Of a stretch of DNA of 64,000 nucleotides, positions 18,578 through 28,186 are shown in pieces (the first letter of the stretch is position 1; each line of letters opens with the position of its first letter). Under the pieces are notes generated by a model, which made no database searches, was not told the DNA's origin, and saw only the letters and a program-made list of their open reading frames with translations. Source of the stretch: Zunongwangia profunda SM-A87 (GTDB taxonomy: Bacteria; Bacteroidota; Bacteroidia; Flavobacteriales; Flavobacteriaceae); the NCBI RefSeq assembly GCF_000023465.1, contig NC_014041.1, positions 4,455,501-4,519,500 of the forward strand. Direction: 5' to 3'. The position numbers and the translations under genes are program-made.

Positions 18578-20818
18578 TTAAAGAAACTTTATTTTTTTAG
18601 GAAAGTTAATTTTACTTAAATCAAATAATGGTTTTGTGAACTTTGCACCATCTACTTCAATCTTAAGTTTTCCTTTAGAAATTGAATCCTTTACGATAAT
18701 CAGTTCTGGATTCTCATAATAGTCCTGATTAAGGTGTAATATAATTTTATTGAATGTAGGAACCACAAATGTATATACTGGTTCTGCCGGAGTAATTGGA
18801 TAAATCCCCATCATCGAATAAATCACCCAGGCACTCATGGTACCAGTATCATCATTACCGGGAATTCCATCAGATGCATTTTTATAATAGGTAGCGATTA
18901 ACTCATGTATTTTTTCTGAAGCCTTATATTCTTTACCCTGAATAAAATTATAAAGATAACCGTAAGCAAAGTCAGGTTCATTAGCCATATCAAACTGATC
19001 CTTTTCGAAAAGCTCGTCTAAACGAGCTTCGAATTTCTTATTGCCACCCATCAATTTCTTAAGTCCGTTGATGTCGTGTGGCACCATAAATAAATATTGC
19101 CAGGCATTTCCTTCAATATAACCAGGATTGTGAGCAAAATTAGCTCCGGCTAAGGGATCAAATTCAGCAAACCAGCTACCATCACTATTTTTTGGCTGAA
19201 TAAATTTTGTCTCCGGATTATACAATTTCTTATAAGACAATGAGCGCTTTAAAAATTGCTTATAATCTTCCTTTTTCCCTAATTTTTTAGCCAATTGAGC
19301 GATAGCATAATCTGCAATATTATACTCCTGAGTGGTAGATACAGGTCCAGGCACATCGCCGTCAACTCCTAAATAACCATTATCAATATACTCCTTCAAG
19401 CCTGGACGCAGCGGATTATTAGTAGTATCCAATGCGCTTTTTAGCATGGCGCCGTAGGCTTTTTCAACATCAAAATCGGTTAAACCACGTAAATACGTAT
19501 CTGCTAAAACCACTGCAGCCGGATCACCGACCATTGTAAAGGTTTCAGTTGAGTTTAATTCCCATTTTGGCAACCATCCATTTTCATCATACATTTCTAA
19601 CATCGACCTTACCATATCTAATTGTTCTTCGGGATACAGCAAACTCATTAGCTGGTGATAATTACGATAGGTATCCCATAAAGAAAAAGTGGTATAGCGT
19701 GTCCCGTCGGTTTTCCCGATTCTCCCGGTTGCAATTTCAGGATATTCACCGTTGAAATCATTTAAAGTGTTAGGATGAATTTGTGTATGATATAGAGCGG
19801 TATAAAAAATCGTTTTCTCATCCTCTGTACCACCTTCAACTTCTACAACCTGTAACTTTTTTTTCCAGGCTTGCTGAGTTTCTGCTAAAACTTCTTCGAA
19901 AGTTGCATCGCCAACTTCTTGTTCTAGATTTTCACGAGCATTTTCAATACTTACATAAGACACTCCAATTTTCACTTCAACTTCCTGCGGTGTTGCAAAA
20001 TCATAAGTCATATATGCTCCAATACTATCCCCAACCACTTCTCTTGTAAAGCCTTTTTTGATTCGGGTTTTACCATTGTAACCCATCCATTGTGATTCTA
20101 GACCCTCGTATTTATAAGGCGTCTTCCAAACTCCAAAATCATCGGCCGGTTTAGAGAATTTTGCTACAAAATATACAGGGTATGCAGCTTCAGCATTGTT
20201 ATAACAGAAACTTCCCACCATTCGCATACCTTCTATTTCATTAGGAGAAACCACACGAACCATAGCACCCTGTTCATTGGTTAAACCTAAACCCAAATTC
20301 AGTAACACATTCGATTTTCCCGCCGGAAATGAATACCGACTTACTCCTGCTCTCGTGCTTGCCGTAGCTTCGGCTTTTACATTATATTTATCTAATTTTG
20401 CGGAATAATATCCTGCTTCAGCTGTTTCTTCAGAATACGTTGTTCCGTAATCAACATGATTTGTTTTTAGCTCTCCTGTAGTTGGCATGGTAATAATCAC
20501 ACCAAGTTCGGGGCAACCAACTCCACTCATATTTACATGACTAAAACCGGTTAAAAACTGATTCTCATGCACGTATGGATTTGATAACCATTGACTATCT
20601 TTTTCCAGTGGGTTTAAATCTATTTTCCCGGCAACATTAAATGGCGATACACTTGCTATCCCTCTTGGGGCAATCGCCCCAGGATTAGTTGCGCCGTAAT
20701 TTGAAGTTCCTATAAAAGGATTTACATAAGGAAGTGGATCAAAACTGGTTTGTGCCGAAGCCACCTGAACACTAATAAATACAACTACTGCTGAAAAAAT
20801 ATTTCTTACTAAAAACAT
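18578..20818 (-). CDS. GH92 alpha-mannosidase (divergent copy)
   Basis: This secreted enzyme has 746 residues and a signal peptide ending near ASAQ. GH92 landmarks are present: YVNPFIGT (31-38), GFSHVNMSG, LWDTYRNYH (390-398), EGNAWQY with Glu569 and GNDDTG-MSAW (654-664). It differs from the other two GH92 copies. They have NEPSHH-AYL and GNED-GQMS, whereas this one has NEPDFAYGYLYN and GNDDTGTMS. It also has a signal-peptidase-I-like signal rather than a lipobox. These changes around the active site suggest a different mannose linkage. It is the third gene of the GH92-GH20-GH92 block, 6 bases from GH20. Confidence 0.93.
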   Translation of the reverse strand: MFLVRNIFSAVVVFISVQVASAQTSFDPLPYVNPFIGTSNYGATNPGAIAPRGIASVSPFNVAGKIDLNPLEKDSQWLSNPYVHENQFLTGFSHVNMSGVGCPELGVIITMPTTGELKTNHVDYGTTYSEETAEAGYYSAKLDKYNVKAEATASTRAGVSRYSFPAGKSNVLLNLGLGLTNEQGAMVRVVSPNEIEGMRMVGSFCYNNAEAAYPVYFVAKFSKPADDFGVWKTPYKYEGLESQWMGYNGKTRIKKGFTREVVGDSIGAYMTYDFATPQEVEVKIGVSYVSIENARENLEQEVGDATFEEVLAETQQAWKKKLQVVEVEGGTEDEKTIFYTALYHTQIHPNTLNDFNGEYPEIATGRIGKTDGTRYTTFSLWDTYRNYHQLMSLLYPEEQLDMVRSMLEMYDENGWLPKWELNSTETFTMVGDPAAVVLADTYLRGLTDFDVEKAYGAMLKSALDTTNNPLRPGLKEYIDNGYLGVDGDVPGPVSTTQEYNIADYAIAQLAKKLGKKEDYKQFLKRSLSYKKLYNPETKFIQPKNSDGSWFAEFDPLAGANFAHNPGYIEGNAWQYLFMVPHDINGLKKLMGGNKKFEARLDELFEKDQFDMANEPDFAYGYLYNFIQGKEYKASEKIHELIATYYKNASDGIPGNDDTGTMSAWVIYSMMGIYPITPAEPVYTFVVPTFNKIILHLNQDYYENPELIIVKDSISKGKLKIEVDGAKFTKPLFDLSKINFPKKIKFL

Positions 20819-20824
20819 CGAATA

Positions 20825-23152
20825 TTATTTTATCTGAATTTCATCTAAAAACAACCATGCACCTCCTCCATTGGGAGTTTTTGCTAATGGTTCTACACTT
20901 ACTCTAACAAACCGGATATTTTCCTGAAGCTCAAATCCCATCTTAAAATTGTCGATTTTTGCTCCCGGATTGGTTTGATAATCTCTTTTTAAGGAAGCTA
21001 CCTCCTTAAAGTTTTTTCCATCTTTGGACACTTCCACTTTTAATTGCTGCGGAAAATAAATCCCTGTGCCCTGCTCTTCCAAACTTCCCACAATCACTTC
21101 ACTAACGCTGGTCTCTTTTTCCAGATCAATCGTAATAATTGCAGGATTATTGATCCAACCCTGCCAACGGCCGTCTTTAAAATATTTACTTCCTTTTAAA
21201 ACGTTTACAAGGGCTGTTTCTCCTGAAGAGGCATAATTTTGATTATAAGGATATTTATAAATAACCGGTTTTGCCACCGCCTTATGAAACTTAAAAGTTT
21301 TATCTAAAACCGCCCCCATCACTTTACCATTTTTAAAAACTGCAGCTTTAAGCTGAGTATCGGTATCAACTTTTATTTCATTTTCATATAAGTTCGATTC
21401 GGCATTTAATTCTTCTCCGTTTAAAGCATATCGAATTTCAGTATTTGGAAACTCAGATTTTAATTTGATCGTAATTTCTCCGGTTTCCAGATCAATATCA
21501 GATTCTGGTTGAACCGCATAAGCACTTTTTGCATAATTGATGCCCATCACTTCAAAACGCTCCATCATTTTACGTATTCTTACCGAGAAATCTTCCCAGT
21601 CTAACTTGTTTTCAGGACTCCAAACCACCTCGGCTAAAGCTGCTAATCTTGGAAACAACATATATTCTGAATGAGCCTCAGTCGGCACGTATTCTGCCCA
21701 AAGATTCGCCTGGCCTCCTAATACATGCTTCTTTTGTTTCACACTCATCGAATCTAAAACCGGACGAAATTCATACACTCGCTTTAAGGGCGTAAACGCA
21801 TTAAAAGCAACAGGCTCATTATCCGGGCTTCCCTGATAATAATCAAAGTATAAATGGCTGGTTGGTGTCATAATCACATCGTGACCTGCAGCAGAAGCTT
21901 CCCATCCACCTTCAAAACCACGCCAACTCATTACGGTCGCTTCTTCAGGCAAACCTCCTTCTAAAATTTCGTCCCACCCAATAAGTGTTCTATCATTTTT
22001 ATTTAAAAATTTCTCGATACGCTTCATAAAATAGCTTTGCAACTCATCTTCATCAGCAAGCCCTTCTTCTTTAATTCTGCGTTGGCAATCGGGACAGGTT
22101 TTCCAGTTAGTTTTAGTGGCCTCGTCACCACCAACATGAATATATTCTCCCGGAAATAATTGCATCACCTCACTCAGCACGTCTTCCAAAAATTCGAAAG
22201 TCGATTCTTTTCCTGCGCAATAAATATCTGTAATTGGCCAAACACCACCAGAAGGAACTGCAATGGGTTCTCCTGTACACGATAACCAAGGATACGAAGC
22301 AATAGCGCTCATTACGTGCGCCGGCATCTCGATTTCTGGAATTACCCTGATGCCTCTTTCCTGTGCGTAGGCTACAATTTCTTTAATATCCTCCTGCGTA
22401 TAAAACCCACCAAACGTAGCTTTGGCATCTGGTTCGTTTTTGGTTCTCGCATTCCAGTGGCTATCTTCCTGATCAACTCTAAAGCCTCCGACTTCAGTTA
22501 ATTTTGGATATTTTTTGATCTCAATTCTCCAACCCTGATCGTCGACTAAATGAAAATGAAACGTATTCAGTTTTAGAAATGCGAGTCGGTCGATATGTTT
22601 TTTAATGTATTCTTTTCCGAAGAAATGGCGGGAAACATCTAACATATTCCCACGATATGAATATTGTGGTGCATCGGTAATTTCAACATTAGGAATATAC
22701 CACTCAATATCCGATACTTTTGAGCCACTTTCTATTTCCTTTGGAAGTAATTGTCTGATGGTTTCCATTCCATACACAAATCCTAGTTTGGAATTTGCTT
22801 CTAAAATCACATTTTCTGAAGTTACCTTAAGCTCATAAGCCTCTTTAGCAATTTCTGAATTTATTTTTAGCTGAATATTGTTTTCTGCATGAGCATCTAT
22901 TGAAGTTTCCAGTTCAAATCCGGCAGCTCTTTTAAAAAGATCGTTTAAAATTGAAGAAACCGAGGCTAAACTATCTTGCGCAATGATGATTTTGGTACTA
23001 TTAGTGACTTCAAAGCTTCCCTGATTAAGGTTTAAAGATTTTGGCTGAGGAATCAGCACCAACTCCTCTTTGGTAAATGAAGGATTTTCCTTTTCAGCGC
23101 AACCAAATGTTGAAAGCGCTATAAAAAGAAGTAAAATTTTAAACAATTTCAT
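20825..23152 (-). CDS. GH20 beta-N-acetylhexosaminidase (lipoprotein)
   Basis: The enzyme has 775 residues and a lipobox at Cys18 (STFGC). An N-terminal GH20b-like domain (about 33-150) precedes the catalytic barrel with HLVDDQGWR (211-219) and the Asp343-Glu344 pair in HVGGDEATK. A chitobiase/FN3-like segment (about 540-610) and a C-terminal F5/8 type C domain (about 630-775) follow. The pair acts by substrate-assisted catalysis to release terminal GlcNAc or GalNAc. Between two GH92 genes it would remove antennal GlcNAc and expose mannose. Confidence 0.95.
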   Translation of the reverse strand: MKLFKILLLFIALSTFGCAEKENPSFTKEELVLIPQPKSLNLNQGSFEVTNSTKIIIAQDSLASVSSILNDLFKRAAGFELETSIDAHAENNIQLKINSEIAKEAYELKVTSENVILEANSKLGFVYGMETIRQLLPKEIESGSKVSDIEWYIPNVEITDAPQYSYRGNMLDVSRHFFGKEYIKKHIDRLAFLKLNTFHFHLVDDQGWRIEIKKYPKLTEVGGFRVDQEDSHWNARTKNEPDAKATFGGFYTQEDIKEIVAYAQERGIRVIPEIEMPAHVMSAIASYPWLSCTGEPIAVPSGGVWPITDIYCAGKESTFEFLEDVLSEVMQLFPGEYIHVGGDEATKTNWKTCPDCQRRIKEEGLADEDELQSYFMKRIEKFLNKNDRTLIGWDEILEGGLPEEATVMSWRGFEGGWEASAAGHDVIMTPTSHLYFDYYQGSPDNEPVAFNAFTPLKRVYEFRPVLDSMSVKQKKHVLGGQANLWAEYVPTEAHSEYMLFPRLAALAEVVWSPENKLDWEDFSVRIRKMMERFEVMGINYAKSAYAVQPESDIDLETGEITIKLKSEFPNTEIRYALNGEELNAESNLYENEIKVDTDTQLKAAVFKNGKVMGAVLDKTFKFHKAVAKPVIYKYPYNQNYASSGETALVNVLKGSKYFKDGRWQGWINNPAIITIDLEKETSVSEVIVGSLEEQGTGIYFPQQLKVEVSKDGKNFKEVASLKRDYQTNPGAKIDNFKMGFELQENIRFVRVSVEPLAKTPNGGGAWLFLDEIQIK

Positions 23153-23197
23153 ATCAGCAGGATTTTGAAAATAAAACGTATTTAGATTTACCGAATA

Positions 23198-25444
23198 TTA
23201 ATAGATTGTATTCGGTTTCGGAGTTTTTAAAACTTTATCTACTGGTTTTTTACTCATTTCGAATAACAACTCGCCTCCATCTACAATTTCATCATGCGTA
23301 ATATAAGCACGATCCAGATCTTCTCCGTTTAACTTCACATTGGCCACAAACAGATTTCCGTCAGTGAAATTGGAGGTCTTGATATTGAATTTTTTACCGC
23401 CTGGTAGATTAATTTCAGCCGATTCAAATAACGGTGCACCCAACATATAAGTTCCCTGTGCTGCGTTTACAGGGTAAAAGCCCATCGAACTAAAGATATA
23501 CCAGGAAGACATTTGCCCACAATCTTCATTCCCGCAGTGCCCGTTTGGTTCATTTTTATATTGTTCATTAAGGATTTGCCTAACCAGTTTCTGCGTTTCA
23601 GAAGGTTTACCGATATAATCATATAAATAGGCTACATGATGACTTGGTTCATTTCCATGTGCATACTGTCCAATCATTCCTGTACTAAAAATAGGCAACT
23701 TATCGTCTTCCGTAGGATGAAGAGAAAACATCGAATCCAATTTTTGCGTGAAGCGTTCTTCTCCACCGGTAGTTTTGATTAACCCCGGAATATCCTGTGG
23801 CACAAACCAGTAATATTGCCAGGCATTACTTTCACTAAAATAATCGGAGTAATCCTTGCTATTAAATCCTGCTATAAACTGACCATTTTTATCTTTTGCT
23901 CTAAAGAAGCTTGTCTTACTATCATAAGTGTTCTTCCAGTACCCAGAACGTTTTAAGAAATATTGATAATCGTCTTCTTTCCCCAAATCTTTGGCGAACA
24001 TTGCAATACACCAATCGTCGTAAGCATATTCCAAAGTTTTAGAAACACTCCAATCGCCTTCCTTTTCTTCAGCGGGCACGTAGCCTTTTTCTGCAAAAAC
24101 ATCGATTTTTCTCGTGCTCGTCATTGCGCTGGCTTTGCAAGCTTCATAAGCCAGATTTGCATCAAAATCAAAACCTTTAAAATAAGCATCTACAATTACC
24201 GGAACCGAGTGATATCCTAACATCATATTGGTTTCATTTCCCTGCATCGACCAAACAGGCAATAATCCGGTTTCCTGGTAATGCGCCAACATCGATTTTA
24301 TAAAATCTGGAACTCTTTCCTGCTGAATAATAGTATAAAGTGGATGTGCCGCCCTAAACGTATCCCAAAGTGAAAAGGTATCATAACGATTAAATCCGTT
24401 TGCATGTTCGATACTATCATTCGCACCTTTGTAATTTCCGTTAGGATCACTTAATAAAGTTGGTGCCAACATCGATTGGTACATCATGGTGTAAAACACC
24501 GATTTTTGATTGCTATCTGGTGTTTCTATCTTTATCTTCTGGAGTTCTTTTTCCCAAATATCATCCGCATTCTCACGATAGTTTTCAAAATTAAAATCAG
24601 GTGCTTCGGTTTCTAAACTGGCGTAAGCACCTTCTATATTTGCTGAAGACACTCCGGTTTTCACAACAATTTGTTCTTCTGAAGTTGTCTCGTAATTCAG
24701 GATGATTTTGGTGTTTTTAGCAGTGATTTCATTTGCTGGTACTTCTTCTCCACCTTCTAAAATCTCAAAATCCTTAAAAGCTTTAGAAAACTTCATTACA
24801 AAATACACTCGCTGGTCTTTTGCCCATCCCGTAGACTTTCGATAGCCCTCAATAACCGAATCATTGACGACTTTTATATGCGTATTGGTTGCTTTATCCC
24901 AGTTTAAAGCGTAACCAAGATCTACATGAATTTGAGACAGGGAATCTTTAGGAAATGTGAACCGCTGAATTCCGGTTCTTGGTGTTGCAGTGAGTTCTGC
25001 CTTAATATCATAATCTAAAAGCCGTACCGAATAATATCCCGGGGAAGCTACTTCCTTATCATGACTAAATGCAGAAAATGGTTTATGATTATTCTCTGGA
25101 ATACGCTCAGAAAACTTACTGTTAGTTGGCATCACCAGAATATCATAAAGATCCCCGGCGCCAGTGCCTGTTAAGTGCATATGCGAAAATCCGGTAATAA
25201 TAGAATCCTGATAAAAATATCCGGCTATACGATCCCAACCTCCAATACCAATATCAGGACTTAGCTGTACCATTCCGTAAGGTGTAGTGGCTCCCGGATA
25301 GGTATTCCCCGGTCCGTCTGTCCCTATAAACGGATTTACAAATGCTGTTAGTTTTTCATCTGATGTTGCACTGACTTTAGTTTCCTCTGTCTTGCAAGAA
25401 AAAATCATCAGTAATGCAGCTATTCCTAAGAATTTTAATTTCAT
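23198..25444 (-). CDS. GH92 alpha-mannosidase (lipoprotein)
   Basis: The enzyme has 748 residues and a lipobox at Cys17 (LLMIFSC). It shows VNPFIGTDGPGNTYPGA, GFSHMHLTGTG, LWDTFRAAHPL, SNAWQYYWFVPQD, GNEPSHHVAYLYD and GNEDCGQMSSW, the conserved GH92 set. GH92 enzymes are calcium-dependent exo-alpha-mannosidases acting with inversion. It is the first gene of its block and lies downstream of a 512-base gene-free stretch that must hold its promoter. Anchoring as a lipoprotein suggests action at the cell surface or in the periplasm. Confidence 0.95.
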   Translation of the reverse strand: MKLKFLGIAALLMIFSCKTEETKVSATSDEKLTAFVNPFIGTDGPGNTYPGATTPYGMVQLSPDIGIGGWDRIAGYFYQDSIITGFSHMHLTGTGAGDLYDILVMPTNSKFSERIPENNHKPFSAFSHDKEVASPGYYSVRLLDYDIKAELTATPRTGIQRFTFPKDSLSQIHVDLGYALNWDKATNTHIKVVNDSVIEGYRKSTGWAKDQRVYFVMKFSKAFKDFEILEGGEEVPANEITAKNTKIILNYETTSEEQIVVKTGVSSANIEGAYASLETEAPDFNFENYRENADDIWEKELQKIKIETPDSNQKSVFYTMMYQSMLAPTLLSDPNGNYKGANDSIEHANGFNRYDTFSLWDTFRAAHPLYTIIQQERVPDFIKSMLAHYQETGLLPVWSMQGNETNMMLGYHSVPVIVDAYFKGFDFDANLAYEACKASAMTSTRKIDVFAEKGYVPAEEKEGDWSVSKTLEYAYDDWCIAMFAKDLGKEDDYQYFLKRSGYWKNTYDSKTSFFRAKDKNGQFIAGFNSKDYSDYFSESNAWQYYWFVPQDIPGLIKTTGGEERFTQKLDSMFSLHPTEDDKLPIFSTGMIGQYAHGNEPSHHVAYLYDYIGKPSETQKLVRQILNEQYKNEPNGHCGNEDCGQMSSWYIFSSMGFYPVNAAQGTYMLGAPLFESAEINLPGGKKFNIKTSNFTDGNLFVANVKLNGEDLDRAYITHDEIVDGGELLFEMSKKPVDKVLKTPKPNTIY

Positions 25445-25540
25445 TTTTTTAGCGGTTAGCTTTTAGCCTTCAGTTTTATTCTAAGTGATTAACTTTTTAT
25501 ACTTATATCTTAGAACCTAATCGAACTCCTTTCCTTTTTT

Positions 25541-25735
25541 CCTTAGGCATTCCTCTCCCTGCGGTCGTCGGATGCAATAAAAAGAAACAAAAAAGTCTAG
25601 GCTTATAAATCTTGAACTAAATTTATCCCTCAATCCTTAAATTTCAGAAACTCGACTACGTCTCAAACAGCCTGAAATTTTACGGAATTTTCGCTTCAAA
25701 TTTCACGTTCAATTTTTGATAGGCCAGTTTTCATA
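25541..25735. repeat. Structured non-coding stretch, probable dispersed repeat
   Basis: The gene-free region 25445-25956 (512 bases) has no convincing ORF. This part holds a purine-rich run (AAAAAGAAACAAAAAAGTC), then AAATTTCAG (25639-25647) paired with CTGAAATTT (25672-25680), and further AAATTTC/GAATTTT permutations. The text style resembles non-coding repeats that recur in Bacteroidota intergenic regions; that is recollection, not a search. A promoter for the GH92 gene at 25444 must also lie in this region, but no clear box was recognised. Confidence 0.4.
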
Positions 25736-25820
25736 TCGATAATCCAATAATTCAGCATCAGATTAAACATATCCAAATGTTATCAAATTATCCTTCATCT
25801 ATAGTATTATACTCGATTTT

Positions 25821-25906
25821 GTCATTTCGAGCGTAGTGAAACGGAGTCGAGAAATCTAATAATAGCCTGAGATTTCTCCATTACGCTGCGCTTCAGTGGC
25901 AATGAC
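25821..25906. repeat. REP-like imperfect palindrome
   Basis: The element begins GTCATT and ends AATGAC, and carries internal GAGAAATCT (about 25849-25857) facing GAGATTTCTC (about 25869-25878). It forms an 86-base imperfect hairpin with mixed GC-rich arms (GCGTAGTG, CGCTGCGC). It is non-coding and lies between the two GH92-containing blocks. It looks like a mobile palindromic repeat; a degenerate relative may be at 3541-3597. Confidence 0.6.
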
Positions 25907-25956
25907 AGACCATTTCTATTATCTATAGAGAATTCATTCAAAACCGAATTTAGAAA

Positions 25957-27087
25957 CTACTCTTCACTCGCCGCTTTCACTGCTTCCAGCTTCTCCTTGG
26001 TAAATGCCCCTCCATCAAAAAAAGACACTCCTTTAGCGCCGTTTGCTTTTGCCTGATTTATCGCTTCCGTAAGATCTTCAGGAGTCATTTCAGGAATATA
26101 AATTCCGGTGTGTAATTCAGTATTCTTGGCTTCTAAATCCTGTACTCCTTGTTTGGTTGCAAATCCAATCCAATCTAATTCTTCATTATAAAAATTGTTA
26201 TAGATCATTGGTAATACATAATCAATATCCCATTTATCCCAACGCTGGCGCACCATATGATCAGCCATTTCTGGATAAGGGAATACTGCGGCACTAAGCT
26301 CTTTATTATTTTCATGAACAATTTTATAAGCATCATTCACAAGATCTCTAATCCTGTTTAATCGAAACTGCTTCCACTCCATATCAATTTGAGGGTCCTC
26401 TGTATCCCTAGGATCTTTGTGGTGCATTTCTTTAAACTTTGCAATACAAACATCACAGTAACAAAAATCGTATTCTGGCATTTCTGTAGTCTGCTCTAAA
26501 TCGTATTTAGGCAATAAACCTATAGGAAGAAAAATATCCGGGAATCGTATATAATCCAAATGTACCGTTTCTACATCCTTAACTTTTGCAAGGCCTTCTA
26601 CCAGGCTTAAAATATGATTTCTGGACTCTTCTCTGGTTGGACAAAGCCACTGATAATAATCTACGTAAGGACGATGATCAAAACAGGATTCGCCATTACG
26701 ACTTACCTGGTACCACTCTGGATGTTGTAAGGCTACTTTGTCTCCCGGGCGGTTCACTGCCATAATCCATGCGTGAACTTCTAAACCTTCAGCTTTGGCA
26801 AGTGGTGTTAAACGAGAAAGTAATTCAGGATCGGTATCGGTATTAATCAACACGGCATCCAGCCCATTTTCTTTATATTTTTTAAATTCTTCAGTATAGG
26901 ATTCATCTGTTCGGCTGGCATCTGCAGTAATCCACGTCCAGTATTTAAAATCTGAATCAGCATTAGTTTCGCTTTCAGTTCCTTCGCTAGCTTCGGCAGT
27001 ATTAGCGTTAGCTTTTTGCATATTATCTAAACACGAAATGGTCGAAAAAGCGACCAATAACGAAAAAAGTAAAAATCTAAATTTCAT
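25957..27087 (-). CDS. GHL10-like glycoside-hydrolase-fold lipoprotein
   Basis: The likely start is the ATG at 27085-27087, giving about 376 residues with a lipobox (FSTISC). An upstream TTG at 27126 would add 13 residues before the signal. The body looks like a TIM barrel of the family-10-like/DUF187 group: NGLDAVLINTD, VHAWIMAVNRPG, HLDYIRFPD and VLPMIYNNFY. Asp in HLDYIRFPD is the usual putative catalytic residue. A CYCDVC cluster near the middle could bind a metal or form disulfides. No activity is established for this subgroup. As the last gene of the GH92-SSS-GH130-CBM9 operon it may be an endo-acting or linkage-specific enzyme for the same glycan. Confidence 0.7.
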   Translation of the reverse strand: MKFRFLLFSLLVAFSTISCLDNMQKANANTAEASEGTESETNADSDFKYWTWITADASRTDESYTEEFKKYKENGLDAVLINTDTDPELLSRLTPLAKAEGLEVHAWIMAVNRPGDKVALQHPEWYQVSRNGESCFDHRPYVDYYQWLCPTREESRNHILSLVEGLAKVKDVETVHLDYIRFPDIFLPIGLLPKYDLEQTTEMPEYDFCYCDVCIAKFKEMHHKDPRDTEDPQIDMEWKQFRLNRIRDLVNDAYKIVHENNKELSAAVFPYPEMADHMVRQRWDKWDIDYVLPMIYNNFYNEELDWIGFATKQGVQDLEAKNTELHTGIYIPEMTPEDLTEAINQAKANGAKGVSFFDGGAFTKEKLEAVKAASEE

Positions 27088-27129
27088 ACGATTAAGGTTT
27101 GTCTTGAAATTGCCCGTTTTGGGCAATAA

Positions 27130-28185
27130 TTATTTGGTTAATTGAATAAACGATCCATCTTCTTTAATCAGGTATTTCTTTCCTGAAAAAGGACTTTCAA
27201 CACTAAGATTATATCCTGAAGAATGGACTTCTATTTTCGGATTTAATTCTTTATTTAAAACAGAAACCGGCAAATCCTGAAGCTTTTCTACGGTATTTGC
27301 CCACTTTTGATGTTTTGAGTAATAATCTTTTTGCGCTCTGTATAAAGAATACATCGCCCAACGAATATGTTCGTCTTCCGGAATTTTAAATTCAATATTC
27401 TCTGAAGGCTTTTTATCACTAAAAAACACATAGCCCCAATGTTCGGGTTCATGCATATTAATCACACCTTGCGGCGACCAAACCCAGTTATATTCTGGTA
27501 GAAACCGGCCATTTTCATCTTTCTTTCTTGAATAATGACCATCTTTAAGATCATGATTCCAGTTTACACGAGAAAAATTAACACGCCAAAAATCATTCTG
27601 CGGAATTTTGCCATTGGCACTGGCTTCGGTTAAAACATCCCATGGCATAGCAATTTCTACTTCCCAGTATTGGTCTTTATCTGAAGCATCGTTTAAAGTG
27701 CCTTGAATATTCACAGCAGATTTAATTCCGTTAATATCCCAGTGATCAATCGCCGGACCGCCCTCACGATAAGCTTCAATAAGCATTAAATCCCAAACAG
27801 TATTCAAGGCATTTACCTCAAACTCTATATATTTTTGGGTATCCCCATCAGGATCAATAAAAACTTCGAAGTCGTTATTATAAAAAATTACCGTATCTCT
27901 TTGCTTTAAAGTAGCCCATATATGCGGTTCTTCTAATTTGGCGTAGATATAAAAATACTGATCGTCCCAAAGCATTTTTGCATTGGTTTTATACTTCGGG
28001 ACTTTATCGCCTTCAATATCAATAAAATCAGCAGTCCATTTCGCCTCTTTCCAGCTAGATTCATCGGCTTTACCATCTATAACAATTTCTTCTGAAGTTT
28101 TATAAGATACGTAAGAACGCGGTGGCTCTTGTGCCAAAACATTTAGACAAAAAAGAGATCCGAAAATGGCTAAAATCGATTTCAT
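27130..28185 (-). CDS. Secreted CBM9-like (DOMON-type) carbohydrate-binding protein
   Basis: The protein has 351 residues and a signal peptide ending near VLAQ. Residues about 25-240 match the carbohydrate-binding family 9-like group (CBM9_2): IVIDGKADESSW, YFYIYAKLEEPHIWA, FEVFIDPDGD and WRVNFSRVNW. The remaining 110 residues are unassigned, and no catalytic motif is visible. Such proteins are common near Bacteroidota glycoside hydrolases but their job is unknown. The gene is 1 base from GH130 upstream and ahead of the GHL10-like gene, in the same operon. Confidence 0.75.
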   Translation of the reverse strand: MKSILAIFGSLFCLNVLAQEPPRSYVSYKTSEEIVIDGKADESSWKEAKWTADFIDIEGDKVPKYKTNAKMLWDDQYFYIYAKLEEPHIWATLKQRDTVIFYNNDFEVFIDPDGDTQKYIEFEVNALNTVWDLMLIEAYREGGPAIDHWDINGIKSAVNIQGTLNDASDKDQYWEVEIAMPWDVLTEASANGKIPQNDFWRVNFSRVNWNHDLKDGHYSRKKDENGRFLPEYNWVWSPQGVINMHEPEHWGYVFFSDKKPSENIEFKIPEDEHIRWAMYSLYRAQKDYYSKHQKWANTVEKLQDLPVSVLNKELNPKIEVHSSGYNLSVESPFSGKKYLIKEDGSFIQLTK

Positions 28186-28186
28186 T

